From: G963701675 sp963701675
GTDB taxonomy: Bacteria; Planctomycetota; Planctomycetia; Gemmatales; Gemmataceae
Assembly (NCBI GenBank): GCA_963701675.1
Contig: OY969623.1
Location: forward strand, 1,922,001 to 1,986,000
Direction of reading: 5' to 3'
DNA: 64,000 nt
The notes beneath the pieces were generated by a model. That model made no database searches, was not told the DNA's origin, and was given only the letters and a program-made list of their open reading frames with translations. Shown here in pieces: positions 18,997 to 29,044 of this stretch (positions are counted from its first letter, which is position 1; each line of letters starts with the position of its first letter). A program made the translations under genes and the position numbers.

Positions 18997-21817
18997 TCAA
19001 CTGCCTTCCGGAATCAGCTCCTTCACCTCGGCCTGGAGTTTCCCTTTGGCTTCCTTGAGGAGTTGCAGCATCTCGGCGTCGTTGGGGTAGAGTTCGGCCG
19101 CTCGCTTTCCGGCTTTAAGTGCTGCCGCGAAATTTCCGGCTTTGAATTCCACAATAGCGCGACGGTACGGAATCAGCTTTTCGCTTGGATGCATTTTTTC
19201 CCATTCCGATAGTATGAACCTTGCCAGGTCGCCATTCTTGGGCGGCTTGCGCCGCCAGTGAGTATACTCGCGTTACGTCGGAAGGTACTTCAGCGAAACC
19301 GAGAGAAATCCGCTCGCGAAGATGTTTGATCGACTCGCGTCGCATCTCCAGATTCGGCGCAGCGCGTTTCGGCGACCCGAGCATCAGTTCGACGGCGACG
19401 AGAATGTCAAGTGTCGGTCCACGCACCGGCGCAAGAGCGGCGGTGTGTAGCGATCGCAGACATGCCAGCCGCGTTTCTTCCAAGTGCGGCACATTCGCTT
19501 CAACGTTCTCAATTCTATCTCCGACTAGTCTTTGGGCTTTCTGAAATAGGCTCGTTGCGTGCACGAACAGCAATGTTCCTTCGGGATGAACCTCAACGAT
19601 TTGGGCCAATTTATCAATGTGTTGTTCCGGCCGAAGGCCCACCAGGAGCAGAAATCCACCTGATGACACCAACTCCCGTAAGTGCGGCGGGACATGTATA
19701 GGCAGCGGTTCATTTGGGTGAACGCTGTCTGCCGATTCAGGACGAAGCTTCACTAACGACATCACTTGAGAAAGCAGTTGCATCATGAGCTTCGGATCAG
19801 AGAAAACCGTTGCCTTCTTTGAACCGCCTGGATAAAGTATTAAGTCGTTCTTTGGATCAAATTTCTCAACCAACAACTGGAAAAGATCGCGCCCTCTGCC
19901 GATGTCGCGCCCGGGCACTTTGTTAAGTCGGGTTCGGGCTGCGTCTCGCTTTTCTTGCCAAACCTCGATGAGCACGAGCAGCAGTTGAAAACCCGGATGC
20001 TCGGGAAAGATGGCTTCTGATTGGATCAAATGTGTGCGGGCGTCATCCAATCTTCCCAATGTGAACAATAATGTCCCGGCCATTTCGCGCGCGCGTTGAT
20101 GAAAGGCATCATGGGATATGGCACGTTGATAATGCTCAAGCGCATCGAGCGACTTCCGCGCCAACAACCCCTTTGCGAATTCTCCATCGGCAGGCGTGAG
20201 CTTCCCCGTGCTCAAAGCTCGCCCAACGAGTTCCACGGCACGTTTGTCGTCATATCCCAAGAGAAGTTCGCCACTATAGAGATCGACTATCGCCGACTGA
20301 TCACCAAGATCGGATTCGAGCGCCAACGTTTGAAGTCCCCATTTGGCCTCCTTCGGTTCGTTTACCGCTATCCAGGCGCGAACTTTATCAAGACGAAACT
20401 CAATGGTCGGCGGCTGTCCATCTTTCTCCGCGCGACTGTAATGGTCCAGTGCTTGCCGCCATGCGCCTCGTTGTATGGCCAATTTGGCTGCATCGAGATG
20501 CGATTGGATAAGCCGACCGTGCAGTTGCTTTTCGGCGTCCACTGCCCGATCCCACTGGTTCAGGGCGAACCACGTAACCGCCGAACTAACTATTACACCA
20601 ACGAATAACGTGCCGATCAGACTGGCGGCTGCCGGGTAACGCTTGGCCCATTTGACGATTCGTTCCCCGCGTGACGTTGGCCGCGCCACGACGGGACGCC
20701 CGTCAATGAACCGGCGCAGATCGTCTGCGAGCGCCTCGGCGTTGGCGTACCGTTGTTCCGGCGACTTCTCCAAACACTTAAGGCAGATGGTCTCCAAGTC
20801 GCGTGGCACTTTGGGTTGAAGTCGGCGTGGCGAGACTGGCTCTTCGGTGCGGACCTGGTCCAGAGTGTCCAGCACGGTCTCGCCTTTTAACGGCGGTCGT
20901 CCCGTAAGGGCCTCGTAAAGAATCGCCCCAAGCGCATACACATCGGTGGGCGGACCAATCTGTTTTTCCCCGCGTGCCTGCTCGGGGGCCATGTAACTTG
21001 GTGTTCCGAGGATCGCGCCGCTTTGGGTTTGGCCCACGCCTTCGACGCGCTTGGCCAAGCCGAAATCAGTGATCTTGGGCGTGGATTCACCGAGAGGCGT
21101 GTCCCCAGGCTCAGCGATCAGAACATTGGCCGGTTTGAGGTCGCGGTGAATAATGCCGACCTCGTGCGCATGTTGCACCGCACGCGCCAATGTCTCAACT
21201 AGGCGCGCGGCTTGACGAGGCGGTTGCGGCGTGCCGTTCAGCCTTGCTGCCAGGCTTCCCCCTTCGACGAACTCCAAGGAAAAAAACGGCACCGGCGGCC
21301 CGGCGCTCTCCGGGTGCCATTCCCCGATCTCGAAAATCTGCACGATATTCGGGTGCTTTAGGCTGGCGACAGCCTCGGCTTCCGCGCGAAAACGAGATAC
21401 GTTCTCGGAGCGCACTTGGCTCCAAGCCGAGAGCATCTTCAGCGCGACGATTCGATTCAGTGCAACGTGTCGGGCGCGATAAACCACGCCCATACCGCCA
21501 TGTCCCAAAACGTCCAGGATTTCGTAGCCGGGCATTGTGGGATAGTGCAAGCTGTCGTTTTCGACGCCGGCAATCGGCCCGCTCGGACTCTCGACGTCGT
21601 CCGTCGTGCGTCCACCTGGATTTTCAATCCCGGTTGGTTGCTCGGCGCTTGCGTCGAGGGGAGCGTCGGCAGCAGCATCGAAGGGTTTTAACTTGTCCAG
21701 AACTGCCTGACACGGTCCACACAACTCGATGTGCTCATTGATCGCCGCTGCCTCCGCGTGCGGAAGTCTATCCTCTTGAAACAATCGCAAATGGTTCTGG
21801 GATGGGTGTTCGGACAT
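18997..21817 (-). pseudogene. Ser/Thr kinase with zinc-finger N-terminus and TPR tail, one frame break
   Basis: Residues 1-45 hold an anti-sigma-like zinc motif (His29, Cys33, Cys36 in HIELCGPC). The kinase domain is at about 97-360 (GHGGMGVVY, Lys127 in VALKM, IIHRDLKPAN, DFGLAK). One membrane helix lies at about 390-415, then a long TPR-rich extracellular or periplasmic part. Near + position 19240 the frame breaks: the tail continues in another frame as NGDLARFILSEWEKMHPSEK and ends at 18997 with one more TPR. Only about 65-80 C-terminal residues are affected, so function may survive. The gene follows the sigma factor so closely that the sigma stop TAG is part of this gene's TAGGAG ribosome site. 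This indicates an operon in which the kinase probably controls that sigma factor. Confidence 0.85.
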
Positions 21818-21828
21818 CGCGAGCGCTC

Positions 21829-22443
21829 CTACGGATTATCGTTGTCACGCAGCCGTTCCACTTGCGCGCGAATCTCAGCAGCCACTCGACTCTTGTTTTG
21901 GTGGACGAGACCGACGCTGATTCCTAATGCCTCGGCGACTTGTTTGCCCCATCGATCTTCGATCGCGGTCATTTGAAAGCTGCGCCACTTCACCGAATCC
22001 TCGCCCAACGATTCTTTGACGCCTTCCGTGGCGCGGACGACGAGAGCGGCGAACTCGGCCTCTGCATTGTCCGCATCGCACGGAGCCGGTTGCTCGAGCA
22101 GTTGTTCCATGACATCCGATGCGCCAGTCCCTTTCGCGGGAGAGCCGGCCTTCCGTTCAAGGAATTCTTTCACCTGGCTGTAGCACACACGCCACAACCA
22201 TCCTCGGTAGGTGCGCCGTGGATCGTATGCCCAGCCGGCTTCCATGGTCTTCACGATTTTCGCAAGCACCATCGACACGACTTCATCAAGCTCATCGCCT
22301 TTTAGCTGTGATGATGCGCACCACTGGCGAATCTTCGGATGATACGTCTGCCAGTAACGTTGCCAGGCGACGGCGTTGGCTCGGTCGCGGATTTGGTCCA
22401 TCAAGGACTGGCGGGTGCTGCTGTCGTCGCTGGGCGTCTGCAT
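21829..22443 (-). CDS. ECF-type RNA polymerase sigma factor
   Basis: 204 residues. Region 2 lies at about 20-100 (AWQRYWQTYHPKIRQWC, then DELDEVVSMVLAKIV, then YRGWLWRVCYSQVKEFL). Region 4 lies at about 150-198 with a helix-turn-helix (VAEALGISVGLVHQNKSRV). It is the first gene of a two-gene minus-strand operon with the zinc-finger kinase. In this arrangement the kinase is expected to act as sensor or regulator of the sigma factor. The start is weakly supported (no strong ribosome site). Confidence 0.88.
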   Translation of the reverse strand: MQTPSDDSSTRQSLMDQIRDRANAVAWQRYWQTYHPKIRQWCASSQLKGDELDEVVSMVLAKIVKTMEAGWAYDPRRTYRGWLWRVCYSQVKEFLERKAGSPAKGTGASDVMEQLLEQPAPCDADNAEAEFAALVVRATEGVKESLGEDSVKWRSFQMTAIEDRWGKQVAEALGISVGLVHQNKSRVAAEIRAQVERLRDNDNP

Positions 22444-22645
22444 CGAAAGATGCCTCGGTCAGAACTTGCGCGTTGAATCAGGATGGAAACGAACCGAGCT
22501 TTTGTCAGGTTTTGTTGATGTCGGGGTAATTCTATTGTCGCGAGTAAGCCCGGCCAGAAACGGTTCGAGGCTCGTACGACCGCGAGTTGGGCCGGTTGTC
22601 GGCCCTATGCCAGAATTTCACTTTTTCGAGGAAGGAGAACGATTC

Positions 22646-24322
22646 ATGTTTATTCGACCCGTTGGTTCATCGACGAGATTTCTTCCACAGATCCAGCCCC
22701 TTGAAGATCGCCAGTTGCTGAGCTTCGCACCGGCAGTGAACTACGCGGCCGGGCCGAACCCGAGAGGGCTGGTAGCAGACGTTTTCCGGACTGGAACCGG
22801 TCTGACTGACTTGGCGGTAACTAATGAAACGCAGGACACCGTTAGTGTCCTTCCAGGAAAACCCGACGGCACCTTTGGGACACGGACCGCTTATGGTGTC
22901 GGTGATGGTCCCGTGGATCTTGCGACTGGCGATCTAAACTGTAATGGAAGCATAGATCTCGCTATCTCCAACGAAAACGGTAGCAATGTCAGTGGGCTCT
23001 ACAACACCGGCGGTCGCCGTTTTTTTCCACAGCCCCTTCCCTATGCGACCGCATCTGGTCCATTTCCGATATTAGTCGCCGATCTCACCGGGGATGGAAA
23101 ACCGGATATTTTGACTGGTCACTACACCGGTTCTCTTGGCAACAACACGCTCCGACTTCTCAAGGGCAATTGTTCCACGACCTTCGACTCCCCGGCAACA
23201 ATCAACGGCGGCGGTACTTGGGTGTGGGATGTTGCGACGGCCGATTTCAATGGCGACGGTGCACTTGATTTGGCGGTTACTCATGACAATGCCGGAGGTC
23301 CGGTCAGCGTGGTACTCGGCAACGGCAATGGAACATTCAAACCGCCGGTAAACTACTCGACGAATAATAATCCAAAGGGCGTTGCCCTTGGCGACTTGAA
23401 CGGCGATGGAATTCTCGACATTTTGATCGGGCTGTACCCGCGCGGTGAAGTCGGGATCCTTCTGGGCAATGGGGACGGGACTTTCCAAGCTACTACTCAC
23501 ATTACGGTCGGCCCGACTAATAGTGCTTCCGCAGTGGTCATTGCCGATTTCGGTGACCCTACCGGTGTGGGCACGCCAGATGGTCTGAATGATTTTGCTG
23601 TTACCATGAACCTTGCCGCCAATGCCGTGGAGGTTTGTTACAACAGCGGCTCGGTGCCGTTTTTCAATTGTGTTTCGCACACTGTAGGCAGCAATCCCCT
23701 CAACCTGGTTACCGGTTACTTTGACGGAAATGATCTGCCGGACCTGGTGAGCGCCAACTATGGCTCCGCGAACGTATCCGTCTTGCTGAACACTGCTTCA
23801 CCTGCACCCGCGCCGAACGCGCCACCGTTTTTGGACCCCGCCTCGATCGGAACGCTGACGTCGTTGAAACGGGCGGAGTCTCCCGCGGCGCAGGTCTCAT
23901 CAACAACACCTCAACAGCCATCTCCGCCCATGAGGCCCGTCGAGATAACGGCACTTCAGCATGAAGCTGCCGACACGAATTGTGCCGTCGTCCGGTTACC
24001 TGATCATGACTCGCCACCCGTCGAACCCTTTTCAGCCATCATGTCCGAACCGGATGGCTTGGCCGACCCGGCATACCCTCGCTACGCGCGTTTGGCCATG
24101 GTGGTTCGAGTCCGCGGCGTCATGTGGTGTCCCGGTCGCCTGACCGGGGCACCGGTTAGAGGCGGCGTGGTTGGGAAACTGATCCGGTGGTGCCCACAAT
24201 TGTGCCGCTCCCGCCCGCTAGTCGTCGTAGCCGACAACCAGACTTTCGTTACGGACGAAATCTATCTCGGAATCATGTGGAACGACGAGTCAATGTTGCT
24301 TGGCCCACCGGCCGAAACATGA
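22646..24322 (+). CDS. Secreted FG-GAP/VCBS-repeat protein with planctomycete export motif
   Basis: 558 residues from the ATG at 22646, which is preceded by GAAGGAG. The N-terminus has the export motif (QPLEDRQLLSF). Residues about 30-380 are a seven-bladed FG-GAP beta-propeller with repeated calcium-binding DxNxDGxxD loops (DLNCNGSIDL, DFNGDGALDL, DLNGDGILDI) and GNGNGTF units. The C-terminal 170 residues are low in structure and share nothing with the paralog at 39.1-40.6 kb. Probably a surface adhesin or matrix protein. Confidence 0.87.
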   Translation: MFIRPVGSSTRFLPQIQPLEDRQLLSFAPAVNYAAGPNPRGLVADVFRTGTGLTDLAVTNETQDTVSVLPGKPDGTFGTRTAYGVGDGPVDLATGDLNCNGSIDLAISNENGSNVSGLYNTGGRRFFPQPLPYATASGPFPILVADLTGDGKPDILTGHYTGSLGNNTLRLLKGNCSTTFDSPATINGGGTWVWDVATADFNGDGALDLAVTHDNAGGPVSVVLGNGNGTFKPPVNYSTNNNPKGVALGDLNGDGILDILIGLYPRGEVGILLGNGDGTFQATTHITVGPTNSASAVVIADFGDPTGVGTPDGLNDFAVTMNLAANAVEVCYNSGSVPFFNCVSHTVGSNPLNLVTGYFDGNDLPDLVSANYGSANVSVLLNTASPAPAPNAPPFLDPASIGTLTSLKRAESPAAQVSSTTPQQPSPPMRPVEITALQHEAADTNCAVVRLPDHDSPPVEPFSAIMSEPDGLADPAYPRYARLAMVVRVRGVMWCPGRLTGAPVRGGVVGKLIRWCPQLCRSRPLVVVADNQTFVTDEIYLGIMWNDESMLLGPPAET

Positions 24323-24512
24323 AGCTGTTGCTCCGCAGGAACGGTTGCGACCAGGATCACGCATTCCTTGCTGAGCTCGCGCACAACCCGCGCCAGGATC
24401 CGGGACCACCCTCGACCATCGTGCGGTAGTAGCGCTCGGCGTTCTTGACAACGAGAACATTCTGATCGGCATCAAAGCGCCCTTCACGATTCCCGCCCTT
24501 TGCTGTGCGCAT

Positions 24513-24542
24513 GAAAAAAAACCGCTAGGAGCGTTCTAGCGG
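24513..24542 (-). terminator. Rho-independent terminator
   Basis: On the minus strand, CCGCTAG and CTAGCGG form a perfect 7-bp stem with a 7-base loop, followed by a run of T. It sits just after the stop of the 113-residue gene at 24566-24907. Confidence 0.8.
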
Positions 24543-24565
24543 CCATGAGTAAACGACACGCCAGC

Positions 24566-24907
24566 TTAACCGGCAACAGCGTCTACCAGGCGATGCAGAT
24601 TGTCGGCCCCCACTTTTTTAGCCAGCGTGCGGATCCATAGGACGTCATTCACGTCCAGGTGGCCGTTGGTCTTGGTCGACGTTTCTTTGAGGGGCGATTG
24701 AGGTGATCTAGTTACTTGGGCGCCATTTGAGCTTGAGGTGGCCCGTTTTCGCATTTCGAGCTTGATGGTGCTCACGGCGTTTGGGTTAATCGTGATCCCT
24801 TTCGACTTCAGGCGTTTGGATACCTCCGTTGGACTGGCATCGAGTCCCATCGTGTTGAGCAATTCCCGAATGGCGGCGGACTTGTTGACTTTCGTTTTCG
24901 TCGGCAT
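24566..24907 (-). CDS. Small conserved helical protein
   Basis: 113 residues; the start has AGGAG at good spacing (TTAGGAGAGTCGCAATG) and a terminator follows the gene. Residues 8-50 (AAIRELLNTMGLDASPTEVS, then RLKSKGITINPNAVSTIK) look like a winged or helix-turn-helix module. A Ser/Thr-rich linker and a second helical segment follow. I have seen similar short proteins in planctomycetes, but their function is unknown to me. A DNA-binding role is an inference. Confidence 0.75.
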   Translation of the reverse strand: MPTKTKVNKSAAIRELLNTMGLDASPTEVSKRLKSKGITINPNAVSTIKLEMRKRATSSSNGAQVTRSPQSPLKETSTKTNGHLDVNDVLWIRTLAKKVGADNLHRLVDAVAG

Positions 24908-25145
24908 TGCGACTCTCCTAAGAATGGTTGTAGGCGAAGTGTTTCCTACACCATATCAGTGGTGAACTAGCGGGCAATAGTGGGGAATGCTTAAATGACG
25001 CCGAAATGTCATTTTGATTCTCGAAATACGGATTCTACCATCGATGTCGGCAGCACCAAGAGCTCCCGTTGCGGGCGGGTAGTTTCCTTTGTTGTTTTTG
25101 TTTGACTCGGCGCCGAACGGGAGTACCTTGGTGCCCAGGTTCAGC

Positions 25146-25338
25146 AATCGACCTTGAGACAGAGGCCGAAATTCCCGGCATCGATGGTGCCACTTTTCAC
25201 AAACAGGCCCTAGACGCGAAACAAAACTGCCCCGTCTCGAAGGCACTTAGCGGCACCGAGATTCATCTAAACGCGAAACTGGTATAAGCGGCGCCGCGAG
25301 CACCGCCGCGAGATCGGCCAATCACGACTCGTTTGGAG
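25146..25338 (+). repeat. Duplicated OsmC 3' end plus downstream DNA
   Basis: Nearly identical to 59443-59623, which holds the last 47 codons of the intact OsmC gene and about 40 bp after its stop. It encodes IDLETEAEIPGIDGATF to the same ending HLNAKLV, with a few substitutions and a 12-bp insertion in the non-coding tail. The match ends exactly at CTCGTTTGGAG. No OsmC start is present here, so this is a gene fragment left by duplication. Confidence 0.88.
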
Positions 25339-25788
25339 AGAGCCCTTAATTGGGCGGCTTCAAAAAACCGGGCGGAGGTCGTGCGGGTACTGGTCGAGGC
25401 CGGCGCGGACGGAGGCGACGCCGTGCTCCGAAGTGCCGCAGCTTCGGGCAAGACCGCCATGGTGCGTGCACTTCTCGAAACGGGGAAACTTCAGGAAGCC
25501 GATTTTACCAAGGCATTGGCGGCCACGCCTTCGAAGCATACCGAAGTTATCGAGCTATTGAACAAAGCCGGCGCGAAGTCCGTCCATGCTTCGAAAGTCG
25601 ATCCGCCGCAGCCGTCGCTCAGCCAGTACATCGGAACTTATCGCAATGACGAAGGCCAGGAACTTGGCGTTACTGTGGAGGAGGGCCGACTAACATTGGC
25701 CAGGGGGTTGGCGGAAGCATCATGGGACTGGCGAAAAAGGACGCCGCGGTTCCGGTCTTGCAGGTTAACGTCGGCAAGAGGCAAGTGA
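25333..25788 (+). pseudogene. Ankyrin-repeat protein fragment
   Basis: The frame begins without a proper start, exactly at the end of the duplicated OsmC segment. It encodes two to three ankyrin repeats (NRAEVVRVLVEAGADGGDAV, TAMVRALLETGKLQEADF, TEVIELLNKAGAKSV) followed by a beta-type segment (YIGTYRNDEGQELGVTVEEG). The last 25 residues look frameshifted. It is 5' truncated and probably inactive. Confidence 0.65.
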
Positions 25789-25973
25789 ATGTGGCTTCGA
25801 CATCATGAGTGACTGGAACACATAGCGCAAAACATTACGGGTATGTCCTTTTTAGATGTGCTTTCGCTAAGAGTCTCACCAGGTGAAGCCGCAATTCTGG
25901 CACCTAAACGTCTTCGCGATGTGACCAATTGCAAAGCCACCAAATGCGGCGCCTGCGATAAACTTCTCTCCGA

Positions 25974-26375
25974 ATGAGATTTTCTGTATTCGGCGCCGTT
26001 GGGAAGCCAGGCAGCATCGCTGTCATCGAGCGTATGATTCGAACGGTCAAGCAAGAAGGTACGCGTGTCTTGCCGGTGGTCCCGTTGCGGCGGCAAAGTC
26101 TGAAGTGGGAGTTGCAATTATTCTTGGACTGGTATCATGCCGATCGTCCCCACACCGCACTCAAAGGAGCGACACCGGACGAGATCTACTACGGCACGCG
26201 ACCGGCCTTTGGCCGTCCGCGTTTCGAGCCGCGTCCGGGATGGCCCCGGGCGTCGCCGTGTGCGCAGCCGCGGGTACTCGTCAAAGGTCAACCGGGTGCG
26301 AAGCTCGAGCTCCGCGTTGAATTCCGCTCCGGCCGTCGTCACCTTCCGCGCGTGCTTGTGACTCGCGCGGCCTAA
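25974..26375 (+). pseudogene. Integrase-core transposase, C-terminal fragment
   Basis: It encodes the last part of an rve-type DDE transposase (GSIAVIERMIRTVKQEGTRV, then ELQLFLDWYHADRPHTALKG, then TPDEIYYGTRPA) with the catalytic-Glu region ahead of WYN-like WYHADRPH. A basic tail follows. The N-terminal half is missing here; a similar N-terminal half without this part lies at 36686. Confidence 0.75.
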
Positions 26376-26379
26376 CGCG

Positions 26380-26480
26380 AATGTGCGAATGAATTCTCGT
26401 GCGCACTTCCTCCGCGCCATGCATCGACGACTTCTCGGACCAAGCAAAACTAGCGAGCATTCCAGTGAACGATTGTGCGC
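26380..26480. repeat. Element-end repeat (matches 30345-30455)
   Basis: TGCGAATGAATTCTCGTGCGCACTTCC just after the transposase stop recurs inverted near 30420-30445. The next block (GACGACTTCTCGGACCAAGC with the CCAGTGAACG sequence) recurs directly near 30350-30400. It is probably the end sequence of the adjacent decayed element. Confidence 0.5.
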
Positions 26481-26499
26481 GCAAATCTCGTTGGCCTAG

Positions 26500-26640
26500 T
26501 TCACCATTGGCGACTTGGATGGCGATGGGCTTGGAGATGTCACCGCTGATGGCTACTGGCGTGACACGATCTATGTTTTTCACGGCAACGGTCAGGTCTT
26601 CACGTATGCAAATAGTGACTGCTGCTATGGCCACGTTCAC
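26500..26640 (+). pseudogene. FG-GAP repeat fragment
   Basis: One propeller repeat (FTIGDLDGDGLGDVTADGYW followed by IYVFHGNGQVF) with a clear calcium-loop motif, no start and no continuation. Confidence 0.55.
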
Positions 26641-26713
26641 GCGCACAGTCACGCGGCGCATGCGCCGACGGCACAGCCGTCTATGCAGAATCCTTGCTAC
26701 GTCTCCACGACAT

Positions 26714-27442
26714 TTAGGGCGGAGCTGTCGTTGAGACACGTTCTTCAGGTAGCCACGCGATGAATTGCGACCAGGACTGAACGTCATGTCCGGGGGGTAG
26801 CGTCCAACCGAAGAAGTAGACTGCTTTGTAGAAAACAAGCAGCCAGCAGGTTAGGTTCTGGTCCTGAAAATCTCGGACGGACCGCCATAGAAACACGTCG
26901 TCGCCAAATCCTCTAGCTTCGGACATGTCGGCGGTCATTTCGGCCATGTCTGCGAGCGAAGGGGCCGGGATCGGAACGACAATGCCATAACCGGGTGGGA
27001 CCGGCATTCCATAGGCGCTGAAGTAGAGTCCTCGCACCACCCTCGACAAAGACATAGCGAGCCTATGCTCATTCAGTACAAAAGTTGGCGCATGGCCAAC
27101 GTATAGGCCGGACGGGGTGCTAATCGGTCGCACTGCCAGGCCTTGAAGGTGCTTGATAATGGTAGCTGGCTTTTTGGCGAAGCTTCGTGCCATAGGCCCG
27201 CGCAGGATTTGGGCGGGATCGGGATGGCTACTCCCTGAAGCTAGGCACACGAGAACCGTGCGGAGGTACTCATCATCCTCCGAAAACCTGCCATTGCATC
27301 GTTTGTGCACTGGCACGGTGATTGTTCGCTCTGGCCGGCGGCCGGCCCACAGGCCACGGGGCACGAAGTGCTCCCTCGTGAGCTCGCGGCGGTGTTTGGC
27401 CTGGCGACCACAGTAGGCACATAAGAGGGCTTTGCGTGACAT
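26714..27442 (-). CDS. HNH-endonuclease-like zinc protein
   Basis: 242 residues from the ATG of MSRKALLCAYCG; an ATG nine codons upstream is equally possible and neither has a good ribosome site. The N-terminal 60 residues resemble an HNH nuclease fold: CAYCG zinc knuckle, LTREHFVPRGL with the conserved His, then VHKRCNGRFS. The rest (about 60-242) is an unrecognised alpha/beta domain. It lies about 60 bp downstream of the HEPN-like gene on the same strand, so the two are probably one operon. A role as a nuclease effector is inferred from the motif and the neighbour, not proven. Confidence 0.65.
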   Translation of the reverse strand: MSRKALLCAYCGRQAKHRRELTREHFVPRGLWAGRRPERTITVPVHKRCNGRFSEDDEYLRTVLVCLASGSSHPDPAQILRGPMARSFAKKPATIIKHLQGLAVRPISTPSGLYVGHAPTFVLNEHRLAMSLSRVVRGLYFSAYGMPVPPGYGIVVPIPAPSLADMAEMTADMSEARGFGDDVFLWRSVRDFQDQNLTCWLLVFYKAVYFFGWTLPPGHDVQSWSQFIAWLPEERVSTTAPP

Positions 27443-27500
27443 GGGATGGCAGTTCGCGGCCTGTTTCATTCTATCGAGGAGTTCCCTGATGCCTGCTTTG

Positions 27501-28688
27501 TCACTCCGCTGCCGCCGGTGGAGGTGGCGAGGAGGTCTCTGCAGACCTGTCGGAAGAAACATCTTGAGTACCTTCAAGCGTCTCGGACTCAGTCTTACCA
27601 GCAGGCGCCTCGCGCGAGTCATCGAGAGCAGGATGGATCGGCACTCCATTAAGATGCAAAAACCTCAGCAAGCAGTATCGCATGATGCGCTCCAGCCCGA
27701 AAAACGTCGGGGCGCAGCTAATCGCCTTCCGAAATTCCTTACTATCAACCACCGGTTCTCCCAATGGCACTTCGTTTAGGATGCCACCCTGCGGGTGGGT
27801 CCATTGACCGAAGTTAATTCCGGTGTGAACGTACTGGCTCCGCAGGTCATACGCCGCCTTGAGCCGTTTGTCGGTGTCGCCTCGTCTCAACTGTCCATAG
27901 GATTCAGTGCATTCGCTAACGCAAAAAAACGCATCGGTGAGGAGACGACCGATGGTGAGGATATACCTCCGTTTGATTTGCAACATCCGGCCCTGGAGTT
28001 GCCTGACAACTTCGTTGCCAGATACCATTTCGGCGCTTATCCGTTCAAAGGTGGTCTTCGTCGCTTCGTCGTACAGTTCTACCGGCGCGTTATCAAAAAA
28101 GTTGGCCAGAATCTCTCCGCAGGTGATCAGATCGAGATAAGCGAACTCTGGTTCGCGGTCGAATATCTGTAGAGCCCTGACGTAGAAGCGGCCCGCGGCA
28201 AAGAAGATCCGCCTGAATTTTTCGTTCAACGATTCATCCGTGAACAACGGCGCCACGGCGCCGAACTTGTCCAGTTTCAGAGGTATTTCAAGGTCTTTAC
28301 GAGGCTGATGGCTATAAGGCGCCGCTGTGTAATAAGTTGTCGGCTCGTTTGGACCAAAGTTGGGGAGGTAAAAGGCCTGGCGGCTAACTAGCAGACCGTG
28401 ACAATCGAACCGCTTCCCGTAAAAGACGCTCGATGCTGCGCACACTTGCTCCCCAAGCGGCGTATAGTTCGGGATCACGATGGACTTCTTTTCGGGCGGT
28501 TCAATGACAACGGACAGCACGAAGTAGTTTCTGGAGTGCGGGTTGGGCTTCAGTCCAACTCGCAACCGGTGAGGATCTCCGGTAGGCCAAGCGTGATCGA
28601 GTCGGATTTCTTCCGAGTCGTACTCTCCGGTGAATCGGCTGGTTGTTGAAATCAGGAATCGGTGAATTCGCGGATCGGGCTTTTCCAT
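27501..28688 (-). CDS. Large hypothetical protein with HEPN-like C-terminal domain
   Basis: 395 residues. The N-terminal 160 residues are beta-rich and unrecognised. Residues about 170-350 are helical and contain RLKAAYDLRSQYVHTG, an RX4H arrangement (Arg-SQYV-His) typical of HEPN domains, including ApeA-like ones. HEPN proteins are often RNases that act in toxin-antitoxin or anti-phage systems. The C-terminal 50 residues are Ser/Pro/Ala-rich and disordered. The HNH-like gene follows on the same strand. The family call rests mainly on the motif and helical context. Confidence 0.6.
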   Translation of the reverse strand: MEKPDPRIHRFLISTTSRFTGEYDSEEIRLDHAWPTGDPHRLRVGLKPNPHSRNYFVLSVVIEPPEKKSIVIPNYTPLGEQVCAASSVFYGKRFDCHGLLVSRQAFYLPNFGPNEPTTYYTAAPYSHQPRKDLEIPLKLDKFGAVAPLFTDESLNEKFRRIFFAAGRFYVRALQIFDREPEFAYLDLITCGEILANFFDNAPVELYDEATKTTFERISAEMVSGNEVVRQLQGRMLQIKRRYILTIGRLLTDAFFCVSECTESYGQLRRGDTDKRLKAAYDLRSQYVHTGINFGQWTHPQGGILNEVPLGEPVVDSKEFRKAISCAPTFFGLERIMRYCLLRFLHLNGVPIHPALDDSREAPAGKTESETLEGTQDVSSDRSAETSSPPPPAAAE

Positions 28689-28717
28689 AGAGTTTTGCGC
28701 AATAACTGACTCGTTTT

Positions 28718-28855
28718 ATGGCATATCCGGCACGCCTGCCGGGCCTTTACCGGATTCTATACCGTGATAGCCAGTTTTCGTCATTCGCGCCGGCTTGAGC
28801 AGGTGATCTTGCAGATACCTCTCGTAGGATACTCCGGTCACCTGCATGGCATTAA
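28718..28855 (-). pseudogene. Beta-lactamase-fold serine hydrolase fragment
   Basis: The minus strand reads MQVTGVSYERYLQDHLLKPA followed by RMTKTGYHGIESG, matching the region after the catalytic motifs in class-C-like serine hydrolases (GVSYERYLQEHILKPAGM type). Only about 45 codons remain. Confidence 0.65.
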
Positions 28856-29004
28856 TGGTCCACCTTCAGACGGCTACGTCTTCCGCGAACTGACCCCTAT
28901 TGGACCGTAGACGGACTAGGATGCGCCAGCGACAGAATTGTTGATTCCATTCGCTTGGCTCCTGGTACCCGTCTGCTGCTCCCGACGAAGTAGTCTGAGC
29001 GAGA

Positions 29005-29041
29005 GGCGGCTCGGTTGCGCAACCCCGACCGCCGAGCCGCC
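29005..29041. repeat. Strong GC-rich hairpin
   Basis: GGCGGCTCGG and CCGAGCCGCC form a perfect 10-bp stem. It ends 4 bp before REP-like copy 3. No T-run follows, so it is not a standard terminator. The rest of 28.86-29.39 kb has no gene I can support. Confidence 0.5.
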
Positions 29042-29044
29042 GCG

